A stretch of DNA of 64,000 nt, taken from contig LANB01000001.1 in NCBI GenBank assembly GCA_000964245.1, positions 3,289,501 through 3,353,500 of the forward strand. The letters run 5' to 3'. A program made the position numbers and the translations under genes. Below the pieces are notes generated by a model. It was given only the letters and a program-made list of their open reading frames with translations, searched no databases and was not told the DNA's origin. The stretch comes from Cellvibrionaceae bacterium 1162T.S.0a.05. GTDB taxonomy: Bacteria > Pseudomonadota > Gammaproteobacteria > Pseudomonadales > Cellvibrionaceae. This document shows positions 18,674 through 28,379 of the stretch, in pieces. Position 1 is the stretch's first letter. Every line of letters starts with the position of its first letter.

Positions 18674-19591
18674 ATGAACAAACTCATCGAAGACCTGATA
18701 AACACCGTAGGGCAAATCCTCCTCGGCAAAGATCAACAGGTGCGCCTAGCACTTACCTGCCTTTTCGCCAAAGGTCACCTATTGATAGAAGACCTGCCAG
18801 GCATGGGCAAAACCACGCTCGCACAATGCCTTGCGAAGGTGCTTGGGCTGCGCTACGAACGCATTCAATTTACCAGCGATTTGTTGCCAGCGGATATCCT
18901 TGGTGTGTCGGTGTTTAATCAAAAGGATGCACAATTCGAGTTTCATCCAGGCCCGATTTTTACCCAGGTGTTGTTAGCCGATGAGATTAATCGCACGACA
19001 CCCAAAACTCAAAGTGCCTTGCTGGAAGCGATGGAGGAGCATCAGGTTACAACGGAAGGTGAGACACGTACCTTGCCAGAACCCTTTTTTGTGATTGCCA
19101 CTCAAAACCCGCTGTCACAAGCCGGGACTTATCCCTTGCCTGAATCTCAGCTCGACCGTTTTTTAATGCGCATCAGCCTTGGGTATCCAAGTACGTCCGC
19201 AGAAAGAATGTTGTTTCAGGGGGTGGACCCGCGTCAGCGTTTGAATGAGGTAGAGCCGCTTTTGAATCTCAAGCAGCTTGCGGCCATTCAAGCACAAGTT
19301 AATGAAGTGAAAGCGACAGATCAATTATTGGATTATCTGCAACGCCTGATTGAATTTACACGTAGTGATGAAAGTTACAGTCTCGGGCTTTCGCCGCGCG
19401 GCGCGTTGGCTTTGCTGAAATCAGCGAAAGCCTGGGCCTTGCTTCACAATCGCGATCACTTGTTACCAGAAGATATTCAGGTGGTATTGCCTTCGGTTGC
19501 GGGCCATAGATTGCGAGGTGTACACCGTGGGGGACAAAATGCGAGTGTTTCGCTGACATCACACCTATTAAATAGCGTGGATGTTTTGTAG
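18674..19591 (+). CDS. MoxR-family AAA+ ATPase
   Basis: Chaperone-like AAA+ ATPase. Walker A is GMGKTTLAQ; Walker B is VLLADEINRTTPKTQSALLEAMEEHQ; sensor-1 region ATQNP; C-terminal lid about 230-305. The ATG at 18674 gives the normal start (MNKLIEDLINTVGQILLGKD); the GTG 45 nt upstream would add residues not expected in the family. It heads a three-gene set with DUF58 and a transglutaminase-like protein (gaps of 9 nt and -22 nt), a common gammaproteobacterial cluster thought to act on an extracytoplasmic or membrane substrate. Confidence 0.92.
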   Translation: MNKLIEDLINTVGQILLGKDQQVRLALTCLFAKGHLLIEDLPGMGKTTLAQCLAKVLGLRYERIQFTSDLLPADILGVSVFNQKDAQFEFHPGPIFTQVLLADEINRTTPKTQSALLEAMEEHQVTTEGETRTLPEPFFVIATQNPLSQAGTYPLPESQLDRFLMRISLGYPSTSAERMLFQGVDPRQRLNEVEPLLNLKQLAAIQAQVNEVKATDQLLDYLQRLIEFTRSDESYSLGLSPRGALALLKSAKAWALLHNRDHLLPEDIQVVLPSVAGHRLRGVHRGGQNASVSLTSHLLNSVDVL

Positions 19592-19600
19592 GGGCGCAAG

Positions 19601-20584
19601 ATGAATTTTGCTTTCAACCGACAAGCATTATTTACTTTTTTTCAGCTCCGGTTTTTTCGTTATCTGGATAAAAAGCACCGTTCGAGGTCCCTCCATAGAC
19701 TTAACCATAAAAACCTCTTTATATTTCCTACACGCAAGGGTTGGCTGTTTGTTGCTGTAAATCTGGTGTTGTGGTTGCTCGGTACGAATTATCAAAATAA
19801 TCTGGTGCTGGCGCTCGCTTTTTTTATGGCGGCCTTGTTCGTGACGTGTATTTTGCAAACCTATGCCAACTTGTCACGAATTCAAATTCGTTGTTCGGGC
19901 GCAAGCGAATGTTTTGCGGGTTCATCAGTAGATTTTTTATTCAGTTTTTCTACCAGTCGAATAGCAGCTGAAAATATTGATCTTCGCTTTAAGGGCGCGG
20001 AAGAAAAGTATGCCGGGTTAAATCTGGATGGCGATGAAGAAGTACAAATCAAGATTCCGATGCCGACACAACGGCGAGGATGGCTTAAGGCAGACCGTTT
20101 ATTAATTGAAAGCGAATATCCGCTGGGTTTGTTGCGCTGTTGGACCTGGCTGCGTTTCGATACTGAGGCGCTAATTTTCCCAGAACCTTTTTCCTGCCTG
20201 GAACCCAAAGCGGTGAATATTCAGGAGGAGGGTGAAAATGAACGCCCGATTAAGGGAGGAGAAGACTATAGCGGGCTACATCAGTATCATTCAGGTGATT
20301 CACTAAAACATGTCGCATGGAAGGTGTATGCGCGTGGCGGCGGTATGCATACCAAAGAATTTTCACAAAGTGTTTCACGCGAGATTTGGCTGGATCTTCA
20401 ACAGGTGCAGGGTGCTGATCTCGAACAAAAGATTTCCGGGCTTTGTTATTGGGCCCTTGAATACGAGCGCCGGGAAGAAAATTATGGATTAAATTTACCG
20501 GGAACGCATATTCCTCCCTCCAGAGGGGAGGGCCATCGCTTCCAGGTATTGAGTGCGCTTGCATGTTTCGGGCTCGAGAAGTAA
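19601..20584 (+). CDS. DUF58 domain protein
   Basis: 327-aa membrane-anchored protein. Two hydrophobic segments occur at about 48-85 (GWLFVAVNLVLWLLG; LVLALAFFMAALFVTCIL), then a soluble part with the DUF58 signature PIKGGEDYSGLHQYHSGDSLKHVAWKVYARG, here split as GGEDYSGL and GDSLKHVAWK. The fold of the C-terminal half is related to von Willebrand A domains. Partner of MoxR ATPases. The 3' end overlaps the next gene by 22 nt. Confidence 0.9.
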   Translation: MNFAFNRQALFTFFQLRFFRYLDKKHRSRSLHRLNHKNLFIFPTRKGWLFVAVNLVLWLLGTNYQNNLVLALAFFMAALFVTCILQTYANLSRIQIRCSGASECFAGSSVDFLFSFSTSRIAAENIDLRFKGAEEKYAGLNLDGDEEVQIKIPMPTQRRGWLKADRLLIESEYPLGLLRCWTWLRFDTEALIFPEPFSCLEPKAVNIQEEGENERPIKGGEDYSGLHQYHSGDSLKHVAWKVYARGGGMHTKEFSQSVSREIWLDLQQVQGADLEQKISGLCYWALEYERREENYGLNLPGTHIPPSRGEGHRFQVLSALACFGLEK

Positions 20585-22590
20585 ACGCTCGCGAGCAATT
20601 GTCTCGCGAGACGCTGAGTTGGATTCTGTTTGCGCAAACCCTGTGTTTGTTGCCTTTATTCTTTTATTTGCCATTGTGGTTGCCAGTTTTTTGGTTGACT
20701 GTCACGTTGTGGCGTATTCAGATTTTTCGCGGTGTCTGGGTATTTCCCAATAATCTGGGGAAAATGCTATTGGCAGCGCTTTGTGTTGGTTTGCTGTTGC
20801 TGACTTTTCGCGGTCGCCTGGGTGTGGAGCCCATGGTCAGTTTTTTGATTTGTGGTTTTGTATTAAAACTCGTAGAAATTTATAAACGTAAGGATGCGAT
20901 AGTATTACTTTATATTTGCTTTGTTGCACTCGGGGCCCAATTTTTATTTTCTCAAAATGTTCTTGCGGCGCTCTATGTATTTATTTGTTTATGGGGGGTG
21001 ATTGCAGCATTGAGAAGTGTCCACATTTCTCGCAGTCATCCAATTGGCAAGCAATTAAAACAAAGTGCAATTCTGATTGCTCAAAGCTTGCCGCTTATGT
21101 TGTTGCTTTTTATTGTTATGCCGCGTCTCGGACAGCTCTGGGCCGTGCCATCGCAGCAGTCGGTTAACAAAACCGGTTTTAGTGACACGATGTCTCCGGG
21201 TACTTTGTCCGGTTTAATAAAATCGCGAGAACTGGCTTTTCGAGTTACGTTTGAATCGTCCGAAGGTGAGACGGCTCAGATACCACCACCTCGTGACCGC
21301 TATTGGCGCGGTTTGGTGCTGGAATATTACAATGGTGAAAGCTGGCGTCAGCGCTGGTTGCAACAAGGGCATTTGGCTGGAAGCCTGGACCGTCGTAGTG
21401 CTACGCCAAGGCGTTGGCAAATTACTGAGTCCACTGAAGCGCAAACCTATCGTTACTCCATTATTCTTGAGCCGCATAATCAGCACTGGTTATTTGCGAT
21501 GATGACGCCAACCTGGTTGGATAGTCCGCAAGTATTGGGTGCGGGCTACCATGAGGATAAATTGCTCGCGACCAATCGACCCGTTTCCTCGCGTGTGCAA
21601 TACAAGGTTGAATCTTCAGTGGGGTTTAAGGTTGATGTTGAAGGCTTAAGTCGTGAAAGTCTCACGCGCAACTTACAACTCCCCAATAATGTAAACCCCC
21701 GCGCGCAAGACCTGGTAGAAAACTGGTTGCAAGAGGGTTTAAGTCAGCAACAAATTATTGATGCCGTGCTTCGTCAATTTAATCAAGAGTTTACCTACAC
21801 CTTAAACCCTCCTTTGCTGGGTGCGAACTCGGTGGATGAATTTTTATTTATTACGCGTCGAGGTTTTTGTGAGCACTTCGCCAGTAGTTTTGTTTACTTG
21901 ATGCGCCTTGCGAAAATTCCAGCGCGGGTTGTGGTGGGCTATCAAGGCGGTGAGGTGAGTACGGTTGAAAATTATTTAATGGTTCGGCAGTCGGATGCCC
22001 ACGCCTGGGCTGAAGTGTGGTTACCGGGTGAAGGTTGGACACGTATTGATCCCACGGCAGCGGTTGCACCGTCGCGTATTGAGCAAGGCTTACAAAGTGC
22101 CGTCGCTGAGAATGAGGCTGCGCTTCTTGGTGGTGGCATTGGCAGTCTGGCTCTTGCCATGCATTATTGGGATTTATTGGGGTATAAGTGGCATCGCCTG
22201 GTTTTATCTTATGATGATGAAAGCCAACGCAGCGTTTTCGAAAAAATGTTTGGTGGAACAGAACTTTGGCGCTTGGCCTTGTGGTTTGTTGGTCTCACAG
22301 GGGGCAGCCTCGCCATTATTTTTGTCTTTACTTTTCTTGGTGGCAAACGCAAACACAAGCATGTAGAAACGCGCAGTTACCAGATTTTTCTGAAGAAGCT
22401 TGCGCGTAATGGTCTTGCTAGAAAAACCGGAGAAACCCCCACTGCTTTTGCCGAACGTGCAGTTCATCACTACCCACAGTGGCAAGGGCCTATTGAACGT
22501 ATAACCCGCCTTTATACCGAAATCGCCTACCGCAATAAAAGTGAACTGCAGACCCAGCTCGCGCGCGAAGTGCGGCAGTTCCCTCGCTAA
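20563..22590 (+). CDS. tgpA: TgpA-like membrane transglutaminase (DUF3488 / transglutaminase core)
   Basis: 675 aa. N-terminal DUF3488-type domain with six or so membrane segments (about 20-190). A large periplasmic part carries a transglutaminase-like core with catalytic Cys436 in RGFCEHFASSFVYLMR, His in SDAHAWAEVWL and Asp in WTRIDPTAAV. One further membrane segment lies at about 575-595, then a cytoplasmic tail. The homologue in P. aeruginosa (TgpA) is reported as important for viability; the substrate is not established. Coupled to the DUF58 gene by overlap. Confidence 0.92.
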   Translation: MFRAREVNAREQLSRETLSWILFAQTLCLLPLFFYLPLWLPVFWLTVTLWRIQIFRGVWVFPNNLGKMLLAALCVGLLLLTFRGRLGVEPMVSFLICGFVLKLVEIYKRKDAIVLLYICFVALGAQFLFSQNVLAALYVFICLWGVIAALRSVHISRSHPIGKQLKQSAILIAQSLPLMLLLFIVMPRLGQLWAVPSQQSVNKTGFSDTMSPGTLSGLIKSRELAFRVTFESSEGETAQIPPPRDRYWRGLVLEYYNGESWRQRWLQQGHLAGSLDRRSATPRRWQITESTEAQTYRYSIILEPHNQHWLFAMMTPTWLDSPQVLGAGYHEDKLLATNRPVSSRVQYKVESSVGFKVDVEGLSRESLTRNLQLPNNVNPRAQDLVENWLQEGLSQQQIIDAVLRQFNQEFTYTLNPPLLGANSVDEFLFITRRGFCEHFASSFVYLMRLAKIPARVVVGYQGGEVSTVENYLMVRQSDAHAWAEVWLPGEGWTRIDPTAAVAPSRIEQGLQSAVAENEAALLGGGIGSLALAMHYWDLLGYKWHRLVLSYDDESQRSVFEKMFGGTELWRLALWFVGLTGGSLAIIFVFTFLGGKRKHKHVETRSYQIFLKKLARNGLARKTGETPTAFAERAVHHYPQWQGPIERITRLYTEIAYRNKSELQTQLAREVRQFPR

Positions 22591-22735
22591 TGTGGTAGAG
22601 TTTGCGCCAGCAACGTCAGCGTGCAGCGGTTCCATAAAATAATTCACTGTTCTGCATGTTCCGACTCCCGGATTTACTGGTGCAAAGCGTTGACTACAAA
22701 AACTTGATAATAACGACAATTCGGAGGAGTGAGTT

Positions 22736-24022
22736 ATGCGAATGACTCTTCGTACTCTGCCTCTTCTTGCTCTTGTATTGCCTGGTCTTGCCACGGCAGA
22801 AGGGCTCGACAGTGGCGATACCGCGTGGATACTGACATCCACAGCACTTGTGCTCTTTATGACCTTACCGGGGCTCTCACTGTTTTACGGTGGCTTGGTG
22901 CGTTCCAAAAACGTATTGACCGTACTCATGCAGTGTTTTGCAATTTGTTGCCTGGCCTCCCTGATCTGGTTTGCCTATGGCTATAGCCTTGCTTTCAGTG
23001 AGGGTAATTTAATTATTGGGGACTTGAGTAAGGCGTTTTTCAGTGGCATCGATAAGAGCACTGTGAATGGCACCATACCCGAAGCCCTGTTCGCGACCTT
23101 TCAAATGACCTTTGTGATTATTACGCCGGCCCTGATTGTCGGTGCCTGGGTTGAGCGAATGAAGTTCTCTTCGGTTTTGATCTTTACCGCTTTGTGGATC
23201 ACTTTCGTTTATGCGCCTGTGTGTCACTGGGTCTGGGGCGGTGGCTGGCTCGCTGAGAAATTTGGTGTTCTGGATTTCGCCGGTGGAACCGTCGTCCATA
23301 TTACAGCCGGTGTGGCTGCCCTGGTGGCAGCATTGATGATTGGTAACCGCAATGGCTTCCCACAAACGCCGATGCCTCCCCACAACATGACAATGTGTGT
23401 GACGGGAGCCGGTATGCTGTGGGTAGGCTGGTTTGGTTTCAACGCGGGTTCAGCAGTGGCCGCAGATGGCAACGCTGCCATGGCAATGACAGTCACCCAT
23501 ATTTCAGCCGCAGCGGGCTCGCTGGCCTGGATGGCGATGGAATGGTCTAAATTCGGTAAACCCAGTGTGCTCGGAATTGTAACCGGCATGGTTGCCGGTC
23601 TCGGCACTATCACGCCTGCTTCGGGCTATGTTGGCCCTGGTGGTGCGCTGATCATCGGTTTGAGCGCCGGTGTAATCTGTTTTTACGCCACACAATTTAT
23701 CAAGCGTAAGCTGGTGATTGATGATTCTCTTGACGTCTTCCCCGTACACGGCGTGGGCGGCATTTTAGGCACCCTGGCGGCCGGTATTTTTGCCTCAAGC
23801 CAACTCGGTGTTTTCTCAGGCTTTGAGGAAATTGACAGCATTGCCGCGTCACTTGGTAATCAGTTTGTCGGTGTCATCGTGACAATTGTTTACACCGCCG
23901 CTTTGACCTGGATTCTTCTCAAGATTACCGGTTTTGTCACGGGAGGTATTCGTGTCGACAAAGACGAGGAAACCCAGGGGCTTGATCTCGTCTTGCACGA
24001 GGAATCTGGTTACAAAATCTAG
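22736..24022 (+). CDS. amt: Ammonium transporter (Amt family)
   Basis: 428 aa with a cleavable signal peptide (about 1-21) and 11 membrane segments. The twin pore histidines are visible in GGTVVHITAGVAAL and VFPVHGVGGILGTLAAG; the ammonium-binding aromatic region follows the FYGGLVRSKN block. Strong Shine-Dalgarno (GGAGGAG). The usual glnK partner is not adjacent. Own terminator downstream, so probably monocistronic. I could not identify a convincing sigma-54 promoter. Confidence 0.96.
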   Translation: MRMTLRTLPLLALVLPGLATAEGLDSGDTAWILTSTALVLFMTLPGLSLFYGGLVRSKNVLTVLMQCFAICCLASLIWFAYGYSLAFSEGNLIIGDLSKAFFSGIDKSTVNGTIPEALFATFQMTFVIITPALIVGAWVERMKFSSVLIFTALWITFVYAPVCHWVWGGGWLAEKFGVLDFAGGTVVHITAGVAALVAALMIGNRNGFPQTPMPPHNMTMCVTGAGMLWVGWFGFNAGSAVAADGNAAMAMTVTHISAAAGSLAWMAMEWSKFGKPSVLGIVTGMVAGLGTITPASGYVGPGGALIIGLSAGVICFYATQFIKRKLVIDDSLDVFPVHGVGGILGTLAAGIFASSQLGVFSGFEEIDSIAASLGNQFVGVIVTIVYTAALTWILLKITGFVTGGIRVDKDEETQGLDLVLHEESGYKI

Positions 24023-24044
24023 GTTTTCTCCTCTGTATCAACTG

Positions 24045-24073
24045 AAAAAGGCGCCTCAACGGCGCCTTTTTTA
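24045..24073 (+). terminator. Intrinsic terminator of amt
   Basis: GGCGCC-TCAAC-GGCGCC stem with A-tract before and TTTTTT after, about 25 nt past the amt stop. Confidence 0.9.
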
Positions 24074-24266
24074 TGGTATTGCGTGAATCAGCGCGCGTTC
24101 TCTCGTGCATATGAAAATCTTTCTTGGTCATGCAGAAAGGTTTCTGTACAATGTAATCGGTTTCACTGGCTGATATTTAGCCATATTGATCCAGCCTAAG
24201 CTGACAATACCCAGTGTCAGTGGTATTGCGGCTTACAACGATAACCATATAAATGGGAACATAAAA

Positions 24267-26012
24267 ATGAATACTTTCATCATGTTTGCTAGACAATTGC
24301 CGAAGAGGTGGGCCCAGGTGTTCAGCCTGGTCGCTTCGCTGGCACTTTCTTTTCAGGCTTTTGCCGGCTTTAGCGTATCAGGTACACAGCTTCTCGATGC
24401 CAACGGCAACAACTTCATCATGCGTGGTATCAACCACCCTCACACCTGGTACACAGGCCAAACGTCGTCTTTCGCGAATATCGCTGCAACGGGCGCGAAT
24501 ACCGTGCGTGTTGTATTAAGTAATGGCGATCAGTGGACGCGCAACAGCCAGTCAGATGTGGCCAACGTTATTTCACTTTGTAAGTCGAATAATCTCGTCT
24601 GCGTGCTTGAAGTGCACGATGCTACAGGCGGAGGAGAAGAAGGAGCAGCAGGTACGATTGCCAATGCTGCTCAGTATTGGGTCGATATTCGCGGTGCGCT
24701 GATTGGTGAAGAAGACTATGTCATCATCAATATTGCCAATGAACCTGTCGGCAATAATCAGCCAGCCAGTATGTGGATTAATGATCACCGCGCAGCGATC
24801 CAGACACTGCGTAACGCCGGGCTGACACATACACTGATTGTCGATGCGCCAAACTGGGGACAGGATTGGCAAAATGTGATGCGCAATCAGGCGTCACAGG
24901 TGGCTTCCGCCGATAGCTTGAACAACACCATGTTCAGTGTGCATATGTATCAGGTTTATCAGGATTACAACACGATTAATTCCTACCTGACAGGTTTCCG
25001 CGCCGATCACAACCTGCCCATTATTGTCGGCGAGTTTGGCGGTGATCACCAGGGTGAGCACGTAGACGAAGATTCGATTCTTGATGTCGCCCAGGCAAAT
25101 GGTATCGGTTATCTCGGTTGGTCCTGGTCAGGCAACGGCAGTTGCTGTACTACCCTGGATATTGTGAACAACTTTAATCCCAACAGTTTAACGACCTGGG
25201 GACAGCGCCTGATCCACGGTGCAAATGGTATCGCGGCGACCTCGCAAATGGCATCGGTATATCCAATTGGCAGCAGCAGTTCCAGCTCCTCGTCGAGCTC
25301 TTCTTCGAGTTCTTCTTCCAGCTCCTCATCCAGCTCCAGTAGTTCAAGTTCAAGCAGCAGCTCAAGTAGTGCTTCCAGTTCAAGCTCTTCATCTGGAGGT
25401 GGTCAATGTCAGAATTGTAACTGGTACGGCAGTACCTATCCCTTGTGTAACAACCAGAACAGTGGTTGGGGCTGGGAAAATAATCAAAGTTGTATCGGTA
25501 TTAATACCTGTAGCAACCAATGGGGTAGCGGTGGGCCGACCAACTGTGGTTCGAGCAGTTCGAGTTCATCTTCGAGTTCAAGCGCTAGTTCCTCAAGTTC
25601 AAGCTCTTCAAGTTCCAGTTCCTCATCGAGTTCCAGTTCTTCAAGTTCCAGCTCCTCAAGTTCGTCCAGCTCAAGTTCTTCCAGTTCATCAAGCTCAAGT
25701 TCTTCGAGCTCATCCGGCGGCAGCGGCGTGAATTGTGAACACGTTATAGTGAACTCCTGGGGTGGTGGATTCCAGGGTGCGGTGCGGTTGACCAATAACG
25801 GCAACAGTACGGTAAACGGCTGGGAAGTGAGCTGGTCATATACTGATGGCTCCACACTTTCCAGCAGCTGGAATGCCAATGTTAGCGGCAGTTATACCGC
25901 AAGCGATGTCGGATGGAACGGCAATATTGCGCCGGGTTCTTCAGTCGAATTTGGTTTCACTGCAAATGGTGGCGGCGCAGCGACGGCGGTTACCGGTTCC
26001 GTGTGTAACTAA
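24267..26012 (+). CDS. Secreted GH5 endo-glycanase (probable beta-mannanase) with CBM10 and CBM2
   Basis: 581 aa, extracellular. Signal peptide about 1-33 (ends SFQAFA). GH5 domain about 34-330 with acid/base Glu159 (INIANEP) and nucleophile Glu256 (IVGEFGG). The blocks FIMRGINHPHTWY, GANTVRVVLSNGDQWT and VLEVHDATG resemble bacterial GH5 subfamily-8 beta-mannanases more than cellulases. Then a poly-Ser linker (about 334-372), a CBM10 (about 379-424; CQNCNWYG ... six Cys and several Trp), a second poly-Ser linker (about 427-483), and a CBM2 (about 488-580, CEHVIVNSWGGGFQG ... TGSVC). I reject the upstream ATG at 24186; the ATG at 24267 starts the signal peptide. CBM2 and CBM10 bind crystalline cellulose, so the enzyme likely attacks mannan within plant cell walls. 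Endoglucanase activity cannot be excluded. Confidence 0.9.
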   Translation: MNTFIMFARQLPKRWAQVFSLVASLALSFQAFAGFSVSGTQLLDANGNNFIMRGINHPHTWYTGQTSSFANIAATGANTVRVVLSNGDQWTRNSQSDVANVISLCKSNNLVCVLEVHDATGGGEEGAAGTIANAAQYWVDIRGALIGEEDYVIINIANEPVGNNQPASMWINDHRAAIQTLRNAGLTHTLIVDAPNWGQDWQNVMRNQASQVASADSLNNTMFSVHMYQVYQDYNTINSYLTGFRADHNLPIIVGEFGGDHQGEHVDEDSILDVAQANGIGYLGWSWSGNGSCCTTLDIVNNFNPNSLTTWGQRLIHGANGIAATSQMASVYPIGSSSSSSSSSSSSSSSSSSSSSSSSSSSSSSSSSASSSSSSSGGGQCQNCNWYGSTYPLCNNQNSGWGWENNQSCIGINTCSNQWGSGGPTNCGSSSSSSSSSSSASSSSSSSSSSSSSSSSSSSSSSSSSSSSSSSSSSSSSSSSSSSGGSGVNCEHVIVNSWGGGFQGAVRLTNNGNSTVNGWEVSWSYTDGSTLSSSWNANVSGSYTASDVGWNGNIAPGSSVEFGFTANGGGAATAVTGSVCN

Positions 26013-26141
26013 AAATTTCAGGTTTTTGGTTCAGCGATTATCAGTGAGCCAACGACTTGTTAATAAGAGTGTGGCAACTCCTCGTCATGATGCGTTGCCA
26101 AATCGCTCACTTTTTCCCCGAGATATTATTCTCAAGTTGAT

Positions 26142-26170
26142 GGGCAAGTGTGAACTTGCCCTTTTTTATT
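26142..26170 (+). terminator. Intrinsic terminator of the GH5 gene
   Basis: GGGCAAG-TGTGAA-CTTGCCC stem followed by TTTTTTATT. Its T-tract overlaps the last bases of the convergent hydrolase gene. A second hairpin (TGGCAAC ... GTTGCCA, 26072-26100) lies just upstream. Confidence 0.85.
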
Positions 26171-27662
26171 GGGCTGGAGAAAGGCTATCCAGAAAATGTT
26201 TCACATCATTTTCCGCATTCGGTTCGACACCTAAAATACCGTGAGACAAATGGTAAGCACGAATTTCACTGCGCGAGAAATTGGCTTGCATGGCCTGAAC
26301 ATCTTCAAGGGGGGTTACTGTGTCGAGCTTGCCGTGCAAAAACAGGGTTGGGATATCAGTGTTGAGCGCTTGGGCAAACTCCGGCGGGGCAGAAGGGATA
26401 CCCATTTTTTCACAGTAGTCTTGCCAGGTTAACGATAAGCCAAAAGTATAACGCAGCTGCGGTTCTGAAAATTGTTCAATCAGAGGGAGTAAATTTTCAT
26501 AATTGATGAAAGGTTTATCTTCAAAACAATAATGCGCACTGGCACTCAGGTCACCGTAAGTGTCATCCAGTAAAAATGCCAAATGGTCTTCCAGAAAAGG
26601 TTGCACGCTGGAATAGTCTGAATTTTCCATGTCGCGAATAATTTGTGGCAGTTGGTAAAAAACCTCTTCACTGTAAATGCCTTCCATCAAGCTACCGATA
26701 AAACGTTCACCCGTCAGACGGACTTCGAGAATGTCGCTTTCTTTATACGGGTGGTCCAAAAACAGGGTTATAGGGCTGTGTTGCAGGGAGTCGTAGAGCG
26801 CCCACAAGCGTGTTTGTAAATTGGGTAAAGGGGCTTCGCATTCCGGATCCGCATCACAGTAATTGTACAAAGCCTTGTAGGGTGCATAGCTTCGTTCAAC
26901 ATAACGATTATCCATTTTTAAATTGGGGAAAGCAGCACTGTCTAGAATCATGCTTTCGACCGTGTCGGGATAATAATGAGCGAGCATTTGTGCGTAAACA
27001 GCACCATAAGAGACGCCAATGAGTGACCATGTTGGAATACCCAGGATTTGCCGCAGCGCTTCAATATCCCACACAACACTTTGGCTGTTGTAGTGCGCAA
27101 AGTTGATATTACGTTGCATGAAATCCTCGATACACTGTAAATAATCGGCATCAACTTTTTGCCATTCTTCTTTGATTGACAGATGTTGCGCGAGGCGAGC
27201 AGGTAAATTGTCCACAAAATGTTGGCAAACCAGGCGTGGGCTCGAAAGTCCGGCGCCGCGAGGGTCGATGACATAAAAATCCCGGCCATTTTTCAAGCTA
27301 AAATCATCGTGACTGTCGATGAGATAGTCCACCACATAATTTTCGTTTAAATACATTGGTGCGCCTGGTCCACCTGCACCCAGATGAAGAACAGGCGCTT
27401 TGGATGTCGAAGTAGTGTTGCGGAAAATGGCCAATGGAATTTTTACGGTATTGGTTGTGGGGGAGGCGTGGTTTTCTGGAAGTGTAATCCAGTAGCACTC
27501 GGTTTTATAATTTTGGCTCAATTTGCCAAACCAGCATCGTGTACTTTCCATTTGTGGATGCTCAATGGGAGCAACCTTGTAAGTGTGCAACAAGAACAAG
27601 CCCGCGCACAGGAAAAGAATTAAAAGAGCAATGATTTTAATTTGCGTGAGGCGTGGGTTCAT
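26166..27662 (-). CDS. Alpha/beta hydrolase, proline-iminopeptidase/TAP-like (S33) family
   Basis: 498 aa with an N-terminal membrane segment or uncleaved signal (about 8-26). Oxyanion region HLGAGGPGAP, DPRGAGLSSP, nucleophile Ser in LIGVSYGAVYAQ, late Asp in FLHGKLDTVTP and His in LSHGILG: a complete catalytic triad of the TAP/proline iminopeptidase type. Probably a periplasmic, membrane-anchored aminopeptidase or esterase; substrate unknown. The small exported protein gene at 27668 precedes it by 5 nt and is likely co-transcribed. Confidence 0.85.
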   Translation of the reverse strand: MNPRLTQIKIIALLILFLCAGLFLLHTYKVAPIEHPQMESTRCWFGKLSQNYKTECYWITLPENHASPTTNTVKIPLAIFRNTTSTSKAPVLHLGAGGPGAPMYLNENYVVDYLIDSHDDFSLKNGRDFYVIDPRGAGLSSPRLVCQHFVDNLPARLAQHLSIKEEWQKVDADYLQCIEDFMQRNINFAHYNSQSVVWDIEALRQILGIPTWSLIGVSYGAVYAQMLAHYYPDTVESMILDSAAFPNLKMDNRYVERSYAPYKALYNYCDADPECEAPLPNLQTRLWALYDSLQHSPITLFLDHPYKESDILEVRLTGERFIGSLMEGIYSEEVFYQLPQIIRDMENSDYSSVQPFLEDHLAFLLDDTYGDLSASAHYCFEDKPFINYENLLPLIEQFSEPQLRYTFGLSLTWQDYCEKMGIPSAPPEFAQALNTDIPTLFLHGKLDTVTPLEDVQAMQANFSRSEIRAYHLSHGILGVEPNAENDVKHFLDSLSPAQ

Positions 27663-27667
27663 AGAGG

Positions 27668-28111
27668 CTATTTATCCTTCATGCCTTTATAAATTTTTTG
27701 TTCATTCGTGTAGTCCATATAAGTGTCAAGTGCGGACAGTGTTTGCGGATGAGTCATGAGTTCCTGCATCGCCAGTTGTCCGATAAACTCAAAACTTTTT
27801 TCGAGTGCGAGTGGGTCATTGACGGTGTGCTCTTGTAAAGGAACCAGACATTGATTGGAAAACAATTGTGTAAATAGCTTACCCACATAGCGATTATTTT
27901 TTTCCCTTTCCTTTTCTGCGATAGTCGCAAAGGTGCCGAGCTCAGGGTGTGCAGCCATGGAAAAAAATACCCACTTGGCAAGTTCCCTGCGCTCATCCTT
28001 GTCGAGTGCTTCGGTGAGACACGTTGTTAAGGCATTTTGGCTATCGGCCTCGGCATTCAGTGAGAAAAAGACCGGAAAACATAGCAAAATCAGAAAAAAG
28101 CGGCTTCTCAT
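27668..28111 (-). CDS. Small exported protein of unknown function
   Basis: 147 aa with a clear signal peptide (about 1-22, SLNAEA). The mature part is helical and has two cysteines (LTTCLTEAL, NQCLVPL) that may form a disulfide in the periplasm. I do not recognise the family. Five nucleotides upstream of the S33-type hydrolase gene on the same strand, so the two are probably an operon and may work together. Confidence 0.65.
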   Translation of the reverse strand: MRSRFFLILLCFPVFFSLNAEADSQNALTTCLTEALDKDERRELAKWVFFSMAAHPELGTFATIAEKEREKNNRYVGKLFTQLFSNQCLVPLQEHTVNDPLALEKSFEFIGQLAMQELMTHPQTLSALDTYMDYTNEQKIYKGMKDK

Positions 28112-28332
28112 AGCAGGTATCCCTGATGTTTTTATGGGCGCTATTGTGCAAAATTCACCGCAAGAAAGCCACGGCTAATCCATGGTCTGATTCGCGGATT
28201 GAATCGTGATCTCAACTTTGGTTTGACTTGGGGGGGGCTCTCAGAGAGCACGCGCCACTAAGTGAAATAGCGTGCGCGAGGCGCAACTGAGTTTTATGTA
28301 AAATTCTTGTACGGCCTGATTCCGGTTGCGAG

Positions 28333-28371
28333 TTTCCAGGTCGAGTGTACGGGTAGCACCGGCCCTGGAAA
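28333..28371 (-). terminator. Possible 3' hairpin of the rhaI transcript
   Basis: TTTCCAGG ... CCTGGAAA inverted repeat (8 bp, 23-nt loop) starting about 9 nt after the rhaI stop. No T-tract. The remainder of the 28112-28379 gap shows no gene. Confidence 0.35.
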
Positions 28372-28379
28372 GCGTAAAA

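Noticed and set aside
22690-22735. Sigma-54 or sigma-70 promoter of amt
   Set aside because: TTGACT is present, but no -10 at suitable spacing and no TGGCAC-N5-TTGC match; too weak to annotate.
24186-24266. N-terminal extension of the GH5 protein
   Set aside because: The extra 27 residues precede a normal signal peptide and have no ribosome binding site; the ATG at 24267 is better.
25484-25879. 131-aa frame with Glu/Leu repeats antisense to the GH5 gene
   Set aside because: Created by the poly-serine linker DNA read backwards.
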